DNA from: Chlorobiota bacterium
GTDB lineage: Bacteria > Bacteroidota > Bacteroidia > Bacteroidales > VadinHA17
Direction of reading: 5' to 3'
DNA length: 64,000 bases
NCBI GenBank assembly: GCA_013152085.1
Contig: JAADHC010000008.1
Span: forward strand, 18,964 to 82,963
Part shown: positions 54,574 to 63,987 of the stretch, one piece after another
Layout: every line of letters starts with the position of its first letter
Position numbering within the stretch: position 1 is the stretch's first letter
Program-made: the position numbers and the translations under genes
The notes under the pieces: model-generated
The model's input: only the letters and a program-made list of their open reading frames with translations
The model's database searches: none
Told to the model about the DNA's origin: nothing

Positions 54574-56253
54574 ATGCAAAGAAAACTGGTTTTCGGAGTG
54601 GATTTCGGTACCGATTCGGTTCGCTCCGTTTTAATAGACTCTGCTGATGGAAGTGAGCTGGCATCGGCAGTTTTCGAATATCCCCGGTGGAAGAAAGGGC
54701 TTTATTGCGAACCTGCAATAAATCAATTCAGGCAACATCCGCTTGATTATATTGAAGGGCTTGAATATACGGTTAAAGAGGCTATGCGGAAAGCGGGAAA
54801 CGTTTACCCCGATGAAGTTGTCGGAATGACGATTGATACGACAGGTTCTACCCCTGTGGCTGTTGACAGGGGGGGTATCCCTCTTTCCCTGAAAGAGGAA
54901 TTTGCCGAAAATCCCAACGCCATGTTTATTTTATGGAAAGATCATACCGCTGTTAAGGAAGCGGAAGAAGTTAACCGGACTGCCCGTACCTGGGGAGGTA
55001 TTGATTATACAAAATATGAGGGGGGTGTTTACTCCTCAGAATGGCTGTGGGCCAAGATACTCCATATATTGCGTATGGATGAAAAAATCCGTGAGACTGC
55101 ATTTTCATGGGTAGAACATTGTGACTGGATGCCGGCGCTGCTGACGGGAAACACAAATCCGCCGGAGCTGAAAAGAAGCCGTTGTGCGGCGGGCCATAAA
55201 GCTATGTGGCATGAGGAATTCGGAGGATTACCGTCGGAAGAATTCCTTTTCCGCCTCGACCCGCTGCTTGCCGGTCTCAGAGACCGGTTGTACACGGATA
55301 CTTTTACCAGTGATTTTCCGGCCGGAAACCTTTCGGAAGAATGGGCGAAACGCCTGGGCCTGACTCCCGGCGTTGTGGTTGGAGTCGGCGCTTTTGACGC
55401 CCATCTCGGTGCCGTCGGCGGTGAGGTGAAACCGGGATATCTCAGCAAGGTGGTCGGAACATCCACCTGTGATATGATGGTTGCTCCTGTGGATCAATTT
55501 GGAAATAAGCTCGTGAAGGGAATCTGTGGCCAGGTTGACGGGTCTGTTATCCCCGGTATGCTGGGCCTTGAAGCAGGTCAGTCTGCCTTCGGGGATGTTT
55601 ATGCATGGTTCAGAAATTTATTGTTATGGCCCCTGGAAAATATTCCGGATAAATGGATGAATGATAAAGGAGATTCATTCAAGCATGTTACAGAAGAAAT
55701 TTCGAATGCTATTATTCCCACCCTGTCTGAAGAAGCTGAAAAAATTCCTGTTGATGAATCGGGTATTATCGCCCTCGACTGGCTTAACGGCCGGCGGACT
55801 CCGGATGCAAACTCCAAGCTGAAAGGTGCGATCATAGGACTGTCACTGGGTTCGGATGCCCCGCGTATTTTCCGTGCATTGGTTGAAGCCACAGCTTTCG
55901 GATCGAAACGTATCGTTGACCGTTTCGTTTCCGAAGGGATTGATATTCATGGCGTAATAGCTTTAGGCGGGGTAGCAAAAAAATCTCCGTTTGTGATGCA
56001 GGTATTGGCAGATGTATTGAATATGCCGATAAAGGTTGCCCGTTCGGACCAGGCCGTTGCACTCGGTGCTGCCATGGCTGCGGCGGTTGTTGCCGGCGTT
56101 TACAGAAACTTTGAAGAAGCCCAGCAGGCCATGGGAAGCGGTTTTGAAACGGAATATAATCCGGTTCCGGAACGTGCAGAGAAATATAAGACCCTTTATG
56201 ACAAATACTATCGTCTGGGGGCATTTATTGAAAAGGAAATGACGGATAGTTAG
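54574..56253 (+). CDS. araB: Ribulokinase-like FGGY carbohydrate kinase
   Basis: Phosphorylates L-ribulose (the AraB class). At 559 residues it has the right length; the ATP-site start GVDFGTDSVRSV, the AraB-like TTGSTPVAVD and SRCAAGHKAMWHEEFGGLP, and the C-terminal phosphate loops VVGTSTCDMMV and GGVAKKSPFVMQVLADVLNMPI are intact. No araA or araD is in the window, so another ketose as substrate is possible. A 42-base copy of its start lies at 38466, and no canonical -7 box is seen before this intact copy. Confidence 0.88.
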   Translation: MQRKLVFGVDFGTDSVRSVLIDSADGSELASAVFEYPRWKKGLYCEPAINQFRQHPLDYIEGLEYTVKEAMRKAGNVYPDEVVGMTIDTTGSTPVAVDRGGIPLSLKEEFAENPNAMFILWKDHTAVKEAEEVNRTARTWGGIDYTKYEGGVYSSEWLWAKILHILRMDEKIRETAFSWVEHCDWMPALLTGNTNPPELKRSRCAAGHKAMWHEEFGGLPSEEFLFRLDPLLAGLRDRLYTDTFTSDFPAGNLSEEWAKRLGLTPGVVVGVGAFDAHLGAVGGEVKPGYLSKVVGTSTCDMMVAPVDQFGNKLVKGICGQVDGSVIPGMLGLEAGQSAFGDVYAWFRNLLLWPLENIPDKWMNDKGDSFKHVTEEISNAIIPTLSEEAEKIPVDESGIIALDWLNGRRTPDANSKLKGAIIGLSLGSDAPRIFRALVEATAFGSKRIVDRFVSEGIDIHGVIALGGVAKKSPFVMQVLADVLNMPIKVARSDQAVALGAAMAAAVVAGVYRNFEEAQQAMGSGFETEYNPVPERAEKYKTLYDKYYRLGAFIEKEMTDS

Positions 56254-56262
56254 AAAGGTAAT

Positions 56263-57504
56263 TCATTCGTTTTCATACTTTTTATCTTCAGTGATCAGGA
56301 TCCGGGCTTCGTTAAGTCTGAAACATAAAAAGAGACTGATAACCATAAAGCCGATGAGTGCAATCAAAGAAGCAGTCATGGAACCTGTTTCGGTAGATTT
56401 AAAACTGTCCATCCCCACGATGAATGCGATTCCTGAGATTTGCCCCATAAGCAAAAGGAGACCATTTGATGTACCCTCGGGTGCCGGGTAGGTAACTTCT
56501 GCGCCATACTGGAAACCGACCGGGCCGGCGCTGAGCAGGAAAAAACCGAAGATGAATGCCGAGATGAGCAGGAGCCAGTAACTTAATGCAAAGGTAATGC
56601 CCAAAAGACCCAGCGTAGCCCCAATTACAGCCAGCCTGAGATATGGAGTTCTTTTACGGGCCCGGTCAGAGAGGATCGGAATAAGCACCGCACCAATAAT
56701 CCCGCCTGCGATCATCAGGCCTCCCGTATTCCCGGCCTGAATGATCGAAAAACCACGTGGTCTGACAATATCTTCGATCCAGGTGGTTACCGAATTAAAT
56801 ATACCCAGACCCACAAAAAAAACAATCATCAGCAGAATAAAGTCCGGATTGCGGAATGATTCCTTAAGCCCGTTGAAAACGAGTGACCGTTCTTCCCGGT
56901 CAGGAGGACATGGCGGCGAGGGTGGACGTTCCCTGACAAATATGAAAAACAAAATCGCCGCAATCACTGAAACGATTCCATAAAAGAGAAGCATACCGTT
57001 TATTTGTGAATGTATCGTAAGATAGGGGGTAAGGATCAGGGCTGTAGCTATCCCGATGTACATGGCCAGTGTCCCAAGTCCTGCGGCAGTGGCCCTTTCC
57101 CGTATAGGGAACCAGCGTGCTGCTACGGAAGTAATGGCATTGAGGATGAACGGCTGCCCGATGGCAATCCCGATTTGTGCAACGAGCACTCCCGTATAAC
57201 TGTGTGCCAGCAGGCCCCGCATCAGGCCGAAAATACCGGTCAGGGCAGCTCCGATCCCCACGGCAACCCGGATACCATAAGTGTCAATGATCCAGGATGC
57301 CGGTATCGAGACCAGAATATAAACGATCATAAAAATCATAGATAAAAGTCCGATGCTGAGGTCCGATACACCATAATAAGTCACAGCGGTTCCCGTGACA
57401 GGCGCAAAAGTGATCCACAAAAGCTGGTTGGTAATGACGACAACCATGAAGCTCAGCAGGACAACCCATCTGTATCCGTAAATCCTGAAATTATTATTCT
57501 CCAT
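56263..57504 (-). CDS. MFS transporter
   Basis: A 413-residue inner-membrane transporter with 12 predicted helices and a polar central loop containing RERPPSPPCPPDREER. The MFS signatures include WIIDTYGIRVAVGIG at the helix 2-3 loop and SDRARKRTPYLR in the second half. The substrate cannot be told; the sugar-related neighbours suggest a sugar, sugar acid or related compound. It converges on araB with only 9 bases between the stops. Confidence 0.88.
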   Translation of the reverse strand: MENNNFRIYGYRWVVLLSFMVVVITNQLLWITFAPVTGTAVTYYGVSDLSIGLLSMIFMIVYILVSIPASWIIDTYGIRVAVGIGAALTGIFGLMRGLLAHSYTGVLVAQIGIAIGQPFILNAITSVAARWFPIRERATAAGLGTLAMYIGIATALILTPYLTIHSQINGMLLFYGIVSVIAAILFFIFVRERPPSPPCPPDREERSLVFNGLKESFRNPDFILLMIVFFVGLGIFNSVTTWIEDIVRPRGFSIIQAGNTGGLMIAGGIIGAVLIPILSDRARKRTPYLRLAVIGATLGLLGITFALSYWLLLISAFIFGFFLLSAGPVGFQYGAEVTYPAPEGTSNGLLLLMGQISGIAFIVGMDSFKSTETGSMTASLIALIGFMVISLFLCFRLNEARILITEDKKYENE

Positions 57505-57710
57505 TATGCTGTTTTAAGGTGCAAGTTAGAATGATAATCAGAAATAACAAGGAACCGCTGTCAGAACTTTTATCCCGGTATAGATTTTTCGGAAGCATTC
57601 TTTCAGGAGGTCAATAATGATGCATAATTATTCATGACGATTTTTTTTTCATCGACGGATAAATACAAATAATATTTTGTAATATTGGTCGGCATTTAAA
57701 AATAATATCA

Positions 57711-58826
57711 ATGAATCAGAAAGCAAAACCAATCGAATCGCTACCTAAAGACCGCCTTCTTTCACTCGACTTTTTCCGTGGCATTACCATGTTTTTATTG
57801 ATTGGTGAGTCTGCCGGAATTTATCACTACATGGTTGACCCTTCCCTGAAAGGATCCGTAATCTGGTTCCTGGGCAACCAGTTACATCATCATCCCTGGA
57901 ACGGATTACATTTCTGGGATCTTGTTCAACCTTTCTTTATGTTTATTGTTGGTGTGGCTATTCCTTTTTCGGTAGCCAAAAGACAACGTCAGGGTCAGAA
58001 ACCACGTGAGTTGCTGAAGCATGCCGTCAGCCGCTCGGTATTGCTGCTCATCTTTGGCTGGGCGCTTTACTGTATCGGCCCGGGGAAAATCACTTTTTAT
58101 TTTCAAAATGTACTGGCCCAGCTTTCGGTTACCTATATCGTTGCTTTTCTGATCAGGAATAAATCGTTTTCCTTTCAGCTTGTACTCTCCCTTGTGCTGA
58201 TCGGTATCAGTGAAGTGTTGTACCGTACCTTTCCTGTCGAAGGATTTAATCATCCGTTTGTGGCAAACCAGAATTTCGGTACCTGGCTCGATCTGCAATA
58301 TGGCGGGGCTGACCTGAGAGGCCACTGGGTTTCTTTTAATGCGATACCCACGACAGCGCATACCATCTGGGGGGTACTGGCCGGAAAGCTACTGTTATCG
58401 GAGAAAACACCCCGGCAAAAAGTACGTGCCCTGGCAATCGCCGGACTAATTGGGATTATTGCGGGTTATGCTCTGAATCCGCTAACCCCCATCATCAAGC
58501 GGATTGCCACCAGTTCGTTTGTGATTGTCAGCGGTGGCTGGGCATTGCTGGTACTGGCAGCATCCTATTGGCTGATTGATATGAAGAAATCAAGAAAATG
58601 GGTGATCTTTTTTGCCGTAGTGGGAATGAACCCGCTTTTTATCTATCTCTTTGCCAATGTCGGCGGGTCCGGATTCCTGGAACATATCATAATCCCTTTT
58701 ACAAAAGGGCTGTTCGGCTGGACGGGTGAAGTAAACCTGAGAATCATCACTTCCCTGCTTGTCTGGACCATACTCTGGTACATTACCTGGTGGATGTATA
58801 AGCAGAAGATATTTATTAAAATTTAG
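57711..58826 (+). CDS. DUF5009 family membrane acyltransferase (NagX-like)
   Basis: A 371-residue inner-membrane protein with about 10 helices. LLSLDFFRGITMFLLI and the His-rich LHHHPWNGLHFWDLVQPFFMFIVG near the N-terminus are the signature of the family related to human heparan-alpha-glucosaminide N-acetyltransferase, with the active His in the HHHPWNG loop region. It probably acetylates an amino sugar at the membrane. The GH3 gene follows 125 bases later. Confidence 0.87.
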   Translation: MNQKAKPIESLPKDRLLSLDFFRGITMFLLIGESAGIYHYMVDPSLKGSVIWFLGNQLHHHPWNGLHFWDLVQPFFMFIVGVAIPFSVAKRQRQGQKPRELLKHAVSRSVLLLIFGWALYCIGPGKITFYFQNVLAQLSVTYIVAFLIRNKSFSFQLVLSLVLIGISEVLYRTFPVEGFNHPFVANQNFGTWLDLQYGGADLRGHWVSFNAIPTTAHTIWGVLAGKLLLSEKTPRQKVRALAIAGLIGIIAGYALNPLTPIIKRIATSSFVIVSGGWALLVLAASYWLIDMKKSRKWVIFFAVVGMNPLFIYLFANVGGSGFLEHIIIPFTKGLFGWTGEVNLRIITSLLVWTILWYITWWMYKQKIFIKI

Positions 58827-58951
58827 GTAAACTGTCCTTTCCTTATTTTTATCTGTTGTCGTTTTACCGGGGGATCATAGATTTTTATTATTGTGTCATG
58901 TCGTGTAATTATACCTGTTCAAACAATAACCGTTAATTAAAACTTCCTGAA

Positions 58952-61180
58952 ATGAAATCTGCAGCTTACATTTTTACTTTATTTTTATTGCTTTCGGCAG
59001 CATGTGCCCGTAACAGCGGGGATCCGGATGCCGGAATGAACCGTTTTCTTGATTCGCTGATCTCTCAGATGACCCTGGAGGAAAAAGTCGGGCAGATGAC
59101 CCAATACACCAGTAACTGGGTTGTTACCGGCCCTACACTCTCTGATAATGTTGAAGAAGAGTTGAAATCCGGCCGGGTGGGTAGTATTTTCAACGCCCTT
59201 ACGGTGAACTATGTCAGATCGTTGCAAAAGATCGCCGTAGAGGAGACGCGGATGCACATTCCGCTGATCTTCGGTTTTGATGTAATACACGGATACAAAA
59301 CGATCTTTCCCCTGCCTCTGGCCGAAGCCTGTTCGTGGGATCTTGACCTGATCGAAAAAACGGCAGCGCTTCAGGCCAAAGAAGCCGCTGCTGCCGGGCT
59401 CAACTGGACCTTTAACCCAATGGTGGACATTGCCCGTGATCCACGCTGGGGCCGGGTGGCTGAAGGCGCAGGAGAGGATCCGTATTACGGCAGTCTCGTT
59501 GCAGCAGCGAAAGTACGCGGATACCAGGGTGATGATCTTGGCAGTCCGCAAACCGTACTGGCCTGTGTGAAACATTTTGCAGCATACGGTGCGGTTGAAG
59601 CCGGTAGGGAATATAACAGCGTGGATATGTCGGAGCGGATGTTGCGGGAAGTGTACCTGCGGCCTTACCATGCAGCGGTCGATGCGGGAGTCGGTAGTGT
59701 CATGACCTCCTTTAATGACCTTGACGGGATACCCTCTACCGCTAACAAATGGCTGATGACAGACATCCTGCGTAACGAATGGGGTTTTAAAGGATTTGTG
59801 GTAACCGATTATACTTCAATGAACGAGCTGGTCAATCACGGAATCGCTGCCGATGAAAAAGAAGCGGCTTTGCTGGCAATCAAAGCCGGAGTGGATATGG
59901 ATATGCAGGGAGCAGACTATATACACAACCTGCCTGACCTGGTAAAAGAAGGGAAAGTTTCGGGAACAGAGATTGATAAGGCGGTGTACCGGATACTGAG
60001 AGAAAAATATTTACTGGGACTTTTTGATGATCCCTACCGGTATCTCGATAATCAACGCGAGAAGAACACCATACGTTCGAAAGAGATGACGGATCATGCC
60101 TTACAATCTGCCCGTGAATCCGTTGTTTTACTGAAGAATGATACGGTTGGAAGGAAACCGGTATTGCCACTTTCAAAAAATATTAAATCGATTGCTGTCA
60201 TTGGTCCGCTGGGGGATGATCAGGCCGATATGCTGGGATCGTGGCACGGCAGCGGTGAAGCAAAAGATGTGGTTACACTCCTGCAGGGAATCAAAGAAAA
60301 AATTCCGGAAACGAAGGTCAGATATGTTCAGGGTTGTCCGGTGGCAGAAAACGACCGCAGCGGGTTTGCCGAAGCACTTTCTGTGGCAAAATCATCGGAC
60401 ATAGTGATCCTCGCGCTGGGCGAGGGTGCCTGGCAGAACGGTGAAGCCGCCAGCCGCTCCGATATCGGACTGCCGGGGTTACAGTCTGAGCTTGCCGAAT
60501 CCATCCTGGCGACCGGCAAACCTGTCGTAGCTGTGATCATGGCCGGCCGGCCGCTGACCATTTCCCGGCTTGCTGATCACGCACCTGCGATTGTCAATGC
60601 CTGGCAGCTCGGTACCATGGCCGGTCCGGCCATAGCCGATATCCTTTTCGGGGATTATAATCCTTCCGGAAAGCTGGTGATCTCCTTCCCCCGGAATACC
60701 GGACAAATACCGGTTTATTACAGCATGAAAACCACGGGCCGTCCTGCCTCCGGCCAGAAATATACCAGCAAATACCTGGATATTCCCAATTCGCCGCTTT
60801 ATCCTTTTGGTTACGGTCTGAGCTACACCCGGTTTACCTATTCAGATCTGAAAACGGATAAATCCGAAATCGGATTCGGGGAACCATTGACCGTTTCCGT
60901 AAATATAAAAAATGCGGGCGACCGTGACGGAGTTGAGGTAGTGCAGTTGTATGTACGCGATGTGGTAGCCAGTGTTACCCGGCCTGCAAAAGAACTGAAA
61001 GGATTCGAACGCATTGCACTGAAAACCGGCGAAGAAAAAACGGTAACCTTTACGCTGACCTCCGATAATCTGCGGTTTTATGACAAGGATATGAAATATG
61101 TTGCCGAACCCGGTGAATTTAAAGTCTTTGCAGGCCGAAATGCTGAGGATGTTCTTGAAACCGGGTTTGTACTAAAATAA
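58952..61180 (+). CDS. GH3 family beta-glucosidase, lipoprotein
   Basis: A 742-residue glycosidase (BglX-like) with a lipobox-type signal ending LLSAACARNS, so membrane-tethered in the periplasm or outside. The N-terminal TIM barrel carries the nucleophile Asp286 in FVVTDYTSM and the substrate loop KHFAAYGAVEAGREYN. The C-terminal alpha/beta sandwich follows, then a fibronectin III-like domain (about 640-742). The substrate class (beta-glucosides, xylosides or others) cannot be fixed. Confidence 0.94.
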   Translation: MKSAAYIFTLFLLLSAACARNSGDPDAGMNRFLDSLISQMTLEEKVGQMTQYTSNWVVTGPTLSDNVEEELKSGRVGSIFNALTVNYVRSLQKIAVEETRMHIPLIFGFDVIHGYKTIFPLPLAEACSWDLDLIEKTAALQAKEAAAAGLNWTFNPMVDIARDPRWGRVAEGAGEDPYYGSLVAAAKVRGYQGDDLGSPQTVLACVKHFAAYGAVEAGREYNSVDMSERMLREVYLRPYHAAVDAGVGSVMTSFNDLDGIPSTANKWLMTDILRNEWGFKGFVVTDYTSMNELVNHGIAADEKEAALLAIKAGVDMDMQGADYIHNLPDLVKEGKVSGTEIDKAVYRILREKYLLGLFDDPYRYLDNQREKNTIRSKEMTDHALQSARESVVLLKNDTVGRKPVLPLSKNIKSIAVIGPLGDDQADMLGSWHGSGEAKDVVTLLQGIKEKIPETKVRYVQGCPVAENDRSGFAEALSVAKSSDIVILALGEGAWQNGEAASRSDIGLPGLQSELAESILATGKPVVAVIMAGRPLTISRLADHAPAIVNAWQLGTMAGPAIADILFGDYNPSGKLVISFPRNTGQIPVYYSMKTTGRPASGQKYTSKYLDIPNSPLYPFGYGLSYTRFTYSDLKTDKSEIGFGEPLTVSVNIKNAGDRDGVEVVQLYVRDVVASVTRPAKELKGFERIALKTGEEKTVTFTLTSDNLRFYDKDMKYVAEPGEFKVFAGRNAEDVLETGFVLK

Positions 61181-61196
61181 TTAGCGCCTGTTTTAC

Positions 61197-61268
61197 AATA
61201 CCGAAGGGATGGAATTATGGTAAAAAGCAACCTCAAAATACAAATGAACCCCGAAGGGGTGACATGAT
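61197..61268. repeat. Intergenic repeat with CCGAAGGG / CCCCGAAGGGG motifs
   Basis: The 240-base gap after the GH3 gene holds CCGAAGGGATGGAATTATGG (61201-61220) and the hairpin ACCCC-GAA-GGGGT (61248-61260). In one frame it reads PKGWNYGKKQPQN, then EPRRGD. I recall similar PKGWNY...NPEGVT short frames scattered between genes in Bacteroidota genomes, so this is probably a copy of that repeat. Confidence 0.45.
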
Positions 61269-61421
61269 AAAAAAGAAAAAGCTGTGTACGATCAAAATCG
61301 CAGATATTATCTCCTGTCAGGTCAGGATATTATTTTATGAGAAATTGTATATTTACAGATAACCTTTATACCGTTAATTGATTTCAATATCAAATCATTC
61401 ATCCGTAAAAAAGCAATAAAA

Positions 61422-62696
61422 ATGAAACGAAGGAAATTTGTTACTCAGGTTGCAGCCGGTACGGCAGCATTCACCGTTATTCCCCGCCACGTGTTGGGCG
61501 GAAACGGTTTTGTGGCGGCAAATGATCGCATCCAACTCGGACATATCGGTTTGGGGAAACAAAGCTACACCCTCCTGGAAAATATCGGTAACTGCAAAGA
61601 AACTCTGGTTGTCGCAGCCAGCGACGTTTTTGGGGCAAAGCTGGATCTGTTTATCAAGGCCGCAGAAAAGAAAAATGCAGAAAAAGTAAATGCAAAAGTG
61701 AAAGGATATCATTATTATCGTGAACTCCTTAACCGGAAAGACATAGATGCGGTTGTGATTGCCTCTCCGGATCACTGGCACGCCCAGATGGTCATTGATG
61801 CGGCAAAAGCCGGAAAGGATATTTATTGCGAAAAACCCCTGGCCTTAACCATCGCCGAAGGCAGGGCCATGGTAAATGCTGTGCACAAATACAACCGTGT
61901 GTTGCAGACGGGGAATATGCAACGCTCCTGGCACGATTTCAGGCATGCCTGCGAACTGGTCTTTAACGGTTATATCGGTGACATTAAAGAGATAAATGTA
62001 AGTGTCGGTGAACCCGTAAAACATTGTGACCTGCCAACCGAAGAGGTACCGGAAACCCTCGACTGGAATGAGTGGGTAGGGCCCTCGTTGTATCAGGGAT
62101 ACAATACCATTTTTGCCCCTCCTGTAGGTGATAACCGGTGGGCATGGTGGCGTGGTTACCGGCATTTTGGCGGCGGCTACATTACCGACTGGGGTGCCCA
62201 CATGTTTGATATTGCCCAGTGGGCACTGGGTATGGACAACTCAGGCCCGGTAGCTTATTATCCTCCGGATAAACCCGCCAAAACCGGCCTCTATTTTGAA
62301 TATGCAAACGGCGTGATTGTAAATCACAGGGAATGGGGAGAACACAATGCCGTACAGTTTATTGGTACAGAAGGCAAAGTTGAGGTAAGCCGCGAATTCC
62401 TCAGAACTGTTCCGGAATCCCTGGCTGCCATGTCCATAAAAGATACGGATAAGCGTCTTTATTATAGTGACAACCATTATCAAAACTGGATCGACTCGAT
62501 GAAATCCCGGTCGAAACCGGTTTCTGACGTGGAAATCGGCCACAGAACCGCATCGGTTTGTAATGGTATCAATATCGCCTATGAACTTCAGCATCCGTTG
62601 AAATGGAATCCCGAGACCGAACAATTCGATGATCCGTATGCCAATATGATGGTCTCAAGACCCTATCGTGGTAAATGGGATTTTAACGATTATTAA
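61422..62696 (+). CDS. Gfo/Idh/MocA family oxidoreductase, Tat-exported
   Basis: A 424-residue NAD(P)-dependent oxidoreductase of the kind common in polysaccharide-using Bacteroidota. The N-terminus MKRRKFVTQVAAGTAAF is a twin-arginine signal, so the folded enzyme with cofactor is exported. The Rossmann motif IGHIGLGKQS, then IASPDHWHAQMV and YCEKPLALTIAEGRAMV (the EKP motif) define the family, and WGAHMFDIAQWALG belongs to the substrate domain. Substrate unknown, probably a sugar or inositol derivative. Confidence 0.93.
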   Translation: MKRRKFVTQVAAGTAAFTVIPRHVLGGNGFVAANDRIQLGHIGLGKQSYTLLENIGNCKETLVVAASDVFGAKLDLFIKAAEKKNAEKVNAKVKGYHYYRELLNRKDIDAVVIASPDHWHAQMVIDAAKAGKDIYCEKPLALTIAEGRAMVNAVHKYNRVLQTGNMQRSWHDFRHACELVFNGYIGDIKEINVSVGEPVKHCDLPTEEVPETLDWNEWVGPSLYQGYNTIFAPPVGDNRWAWWRGYRHFGGGYITDWGAHMFDIAQWALGMDNSGPVAYYPPDKPAKTGLYFEYANGVIVNHREWGEHNAVQFIGTEGKVEVSREFLRTVPESLAAMSIKDTDKRLYYSDNHYQNWIDSMKSRSKPVSDVEIGHRTASVCNGINIAYELQHPLKWNPETEQFDDPYANMMVSRPYRGKWDFNDY

Positions 62697-62847
62697 AAAG
62701 ATTCGGGGGGAATAAGTCCGTTTTTGTACTCCGAAAACCTGTTTAGAACTATTTTGTTGAAAGGTAACCTAAATGGGTTATAAACAAAAAGTTATCTGAT
62801 CTTTTAAGTTAGTTTAATCTTATAAAAGGCTTAAAAATATCCTGAAT

Positions 62848-62871
62848 TTATTTAAGAATTTGCTTAAATAA
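62848..62871. promoter_or_regulatory. Inverted repeat across the arsR -33 element
   Basis: TTATTTAAG (62848-62856) and CTTAAATAA (62863-62871) are perfect inverted arms separated by AATTTG, which contains the -33 TTTG (62859-62862). Confidence 0.55.
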
Positions 62872-62890
62872 GAAAAATAATAAATATTTG
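62859..62890 (+). promoter_or_regulatory. Promoter of the arsR-merTP operon
   Basis: TTTG (62859-62862), 20 bases, then AATATTTG (62883-62890), one mismatch from TAnnTTTG. The regulator gene starts 41 bases downstream. Confidence 0.6.
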
Positions 62891-62893
62891 CAT

Positions 62894-62907
62894 CGACAAT
62901 GTTGTCG
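62894..62907. promoter_or_regulatory. Candidate ArsR operator
   Basis: CGACAA-TG-TTGTCG is a perfect 14-base palindrome directly after the -7 box, covering the expected transcription start. This is a typical place for an ArsR/SmtB repressor to bind. Confidence 0.6.
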
Positions 62908-62931
62908 TGAAATTGTCAATAAAACGATAAA

Positions 62932-63336
62932 ATGAAAGAAAACGATAAAATAAAGGAAGAGGGTATGAGTTGTTACCGGTTGTATGCCGATACGGTCCAG
63001 ATCATGAACTGCAAGAAACAGATTCGTGATCTGGAGCAGCAAATAGATAAAATATCCCGGGCGTTTAATCTTGCCGGCAATGAGGTACGGTTCAGGATTC
63101 TTTTTCTGATCCGCAATGAAGGCCGCCTGTGTGTTTGCGACCTGAGCGATATCCTGGAGATGAAAATCCCTGCCGTATCCCAGCACCTGCGGAAACTGAA
63201 AGATGCGGGGATCCTGCAAACCACACGCGAAGCGCAAACCATCTACTATACGCTGACAGAAAAATACAAAGGTTTTTTTGAGCCCTATTTTTCCGTTTTA
63301 CACCAAAAATCAGGCGCATTATTTTCCATTGGATAA
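62932..63336 (+). CDS. ArsR/SmtB family metal-responsive regulator
   Basis: A 134-residue winged-helix repressor. A helical N-terminus with an extra Cys at MSCYRLY and MNCKKQ precedes the DNA-binding helix CVCDLSDILEMKIPAVSQHLRKL; the CVCDL motif in the alpha3 helix is the metal site of the ArsR/CadC type. It controls its own promoter, where two dyads lie, and the MerT-like gene 18 bases later. The metal (mercury, arsenic, cadmium, copper) is not decided by sequence. Confidence 0.9.
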   Translation: MKENDKIKEEGMSCYRLYADTVQIMNCKKQIRDLEQQIDKISRAFNLAGNEVRFRILFLIRNEGRLCVCDLSDILEMKIPAVSQHLRKLKDAGILQTTREAQTIYYTLTEKYKGFFEPYFSVLHQKSGALFSIG

Positions 63337-63354
63337 ACATAGATAAACAGGATC

Positions 63355-63987
63355 ATGGGAACAGGAAAAACATCAAATAAATTACTGGGCGCCGGTGTAC
63401 TTACGGCAGTTATTGCATCGTTGTGTTGTATCACTCCCGTTATTGCCCTGGTTGCCGGGGGAAGCGGGATAGCATCTTCATTTTCCTGGCTTGAGCCGGC
63501 CCGGCCTTATTTGCTGGGTTTGACTGTTACCGTACTGGGCCTGGCGTGGTACCTGAAACTCAGGCCACGGAAAGCTGAGGTTGAGTGTGCATGCGAAGAG
63601 GAGGGTACAGACGGTGAAGGGCAGAAACGGTCTTTCTGGCAATCAAAAGGGTTTCTGGCTATCGTAACGGTTTTTGCCATTGCCATGATGGCCTTCCCGA
63701 AATATTCAGGGATATTTTACCCCCGGGCCAAAGCAGGTACGGAAATCATATTGTTAAACCGGATTAAAACGGTTGATCTTAACATCAGCGGAATGACCTG
63801 TACGGGATGTGAGGAACACATCGAATATGCCGCTTCCACTGTTCCCGGCTTTGTTAAAGCTGATGCGGATTTTATCACCGGGAAAGCTACCGTTACATTC
63901 GATGCCGGAAAAGCAACGTCTGAAGATATTATCAAGGCTATTGATAAAACGGGCTATAATGTTGTGTCCGTAGAAGAGGAAAAATGA
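63355..63987 (+). CDS. merTP: MerT-MerP fusion, mercuric ion transport protein
   Basis: A 210-residue inner-membrane protein with three helices (about 10-35, 47-66, 98-115) followed by a heavy-metal-associated domain. The first helix has the MerT metal pair in ASLCCITPV, a cytoplasmic CACEEE loop follows, and the HMA domain carries GMTCTGCEEH. This is the fused MerTP layout seen in Bacteroidota. It takes up Hg2+ for a reductase that is not seen in the window. The regulator is ArsR-like rather than MerR. The next gene overlaps its stop. Confidence 0.88.
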   Translation: MGTGKTSNKLLGAGVLTAVIASLCCITPVIALVAGGSGIASSFSWLEPARPYLLGLTVTVLGLAWYLKLRPRKAEVECACEEEGTDGEGQKRSFWQSKGFLAIVTVFAIAMMAFPKYSGIFYPRAKAGTEIILLNRIKTVDLNISGMTCTGCEEHIEYAASTVPGFVKADADFITGKATVTFDAGKATSEDIIKAIDKTGYNVVSVEEEK

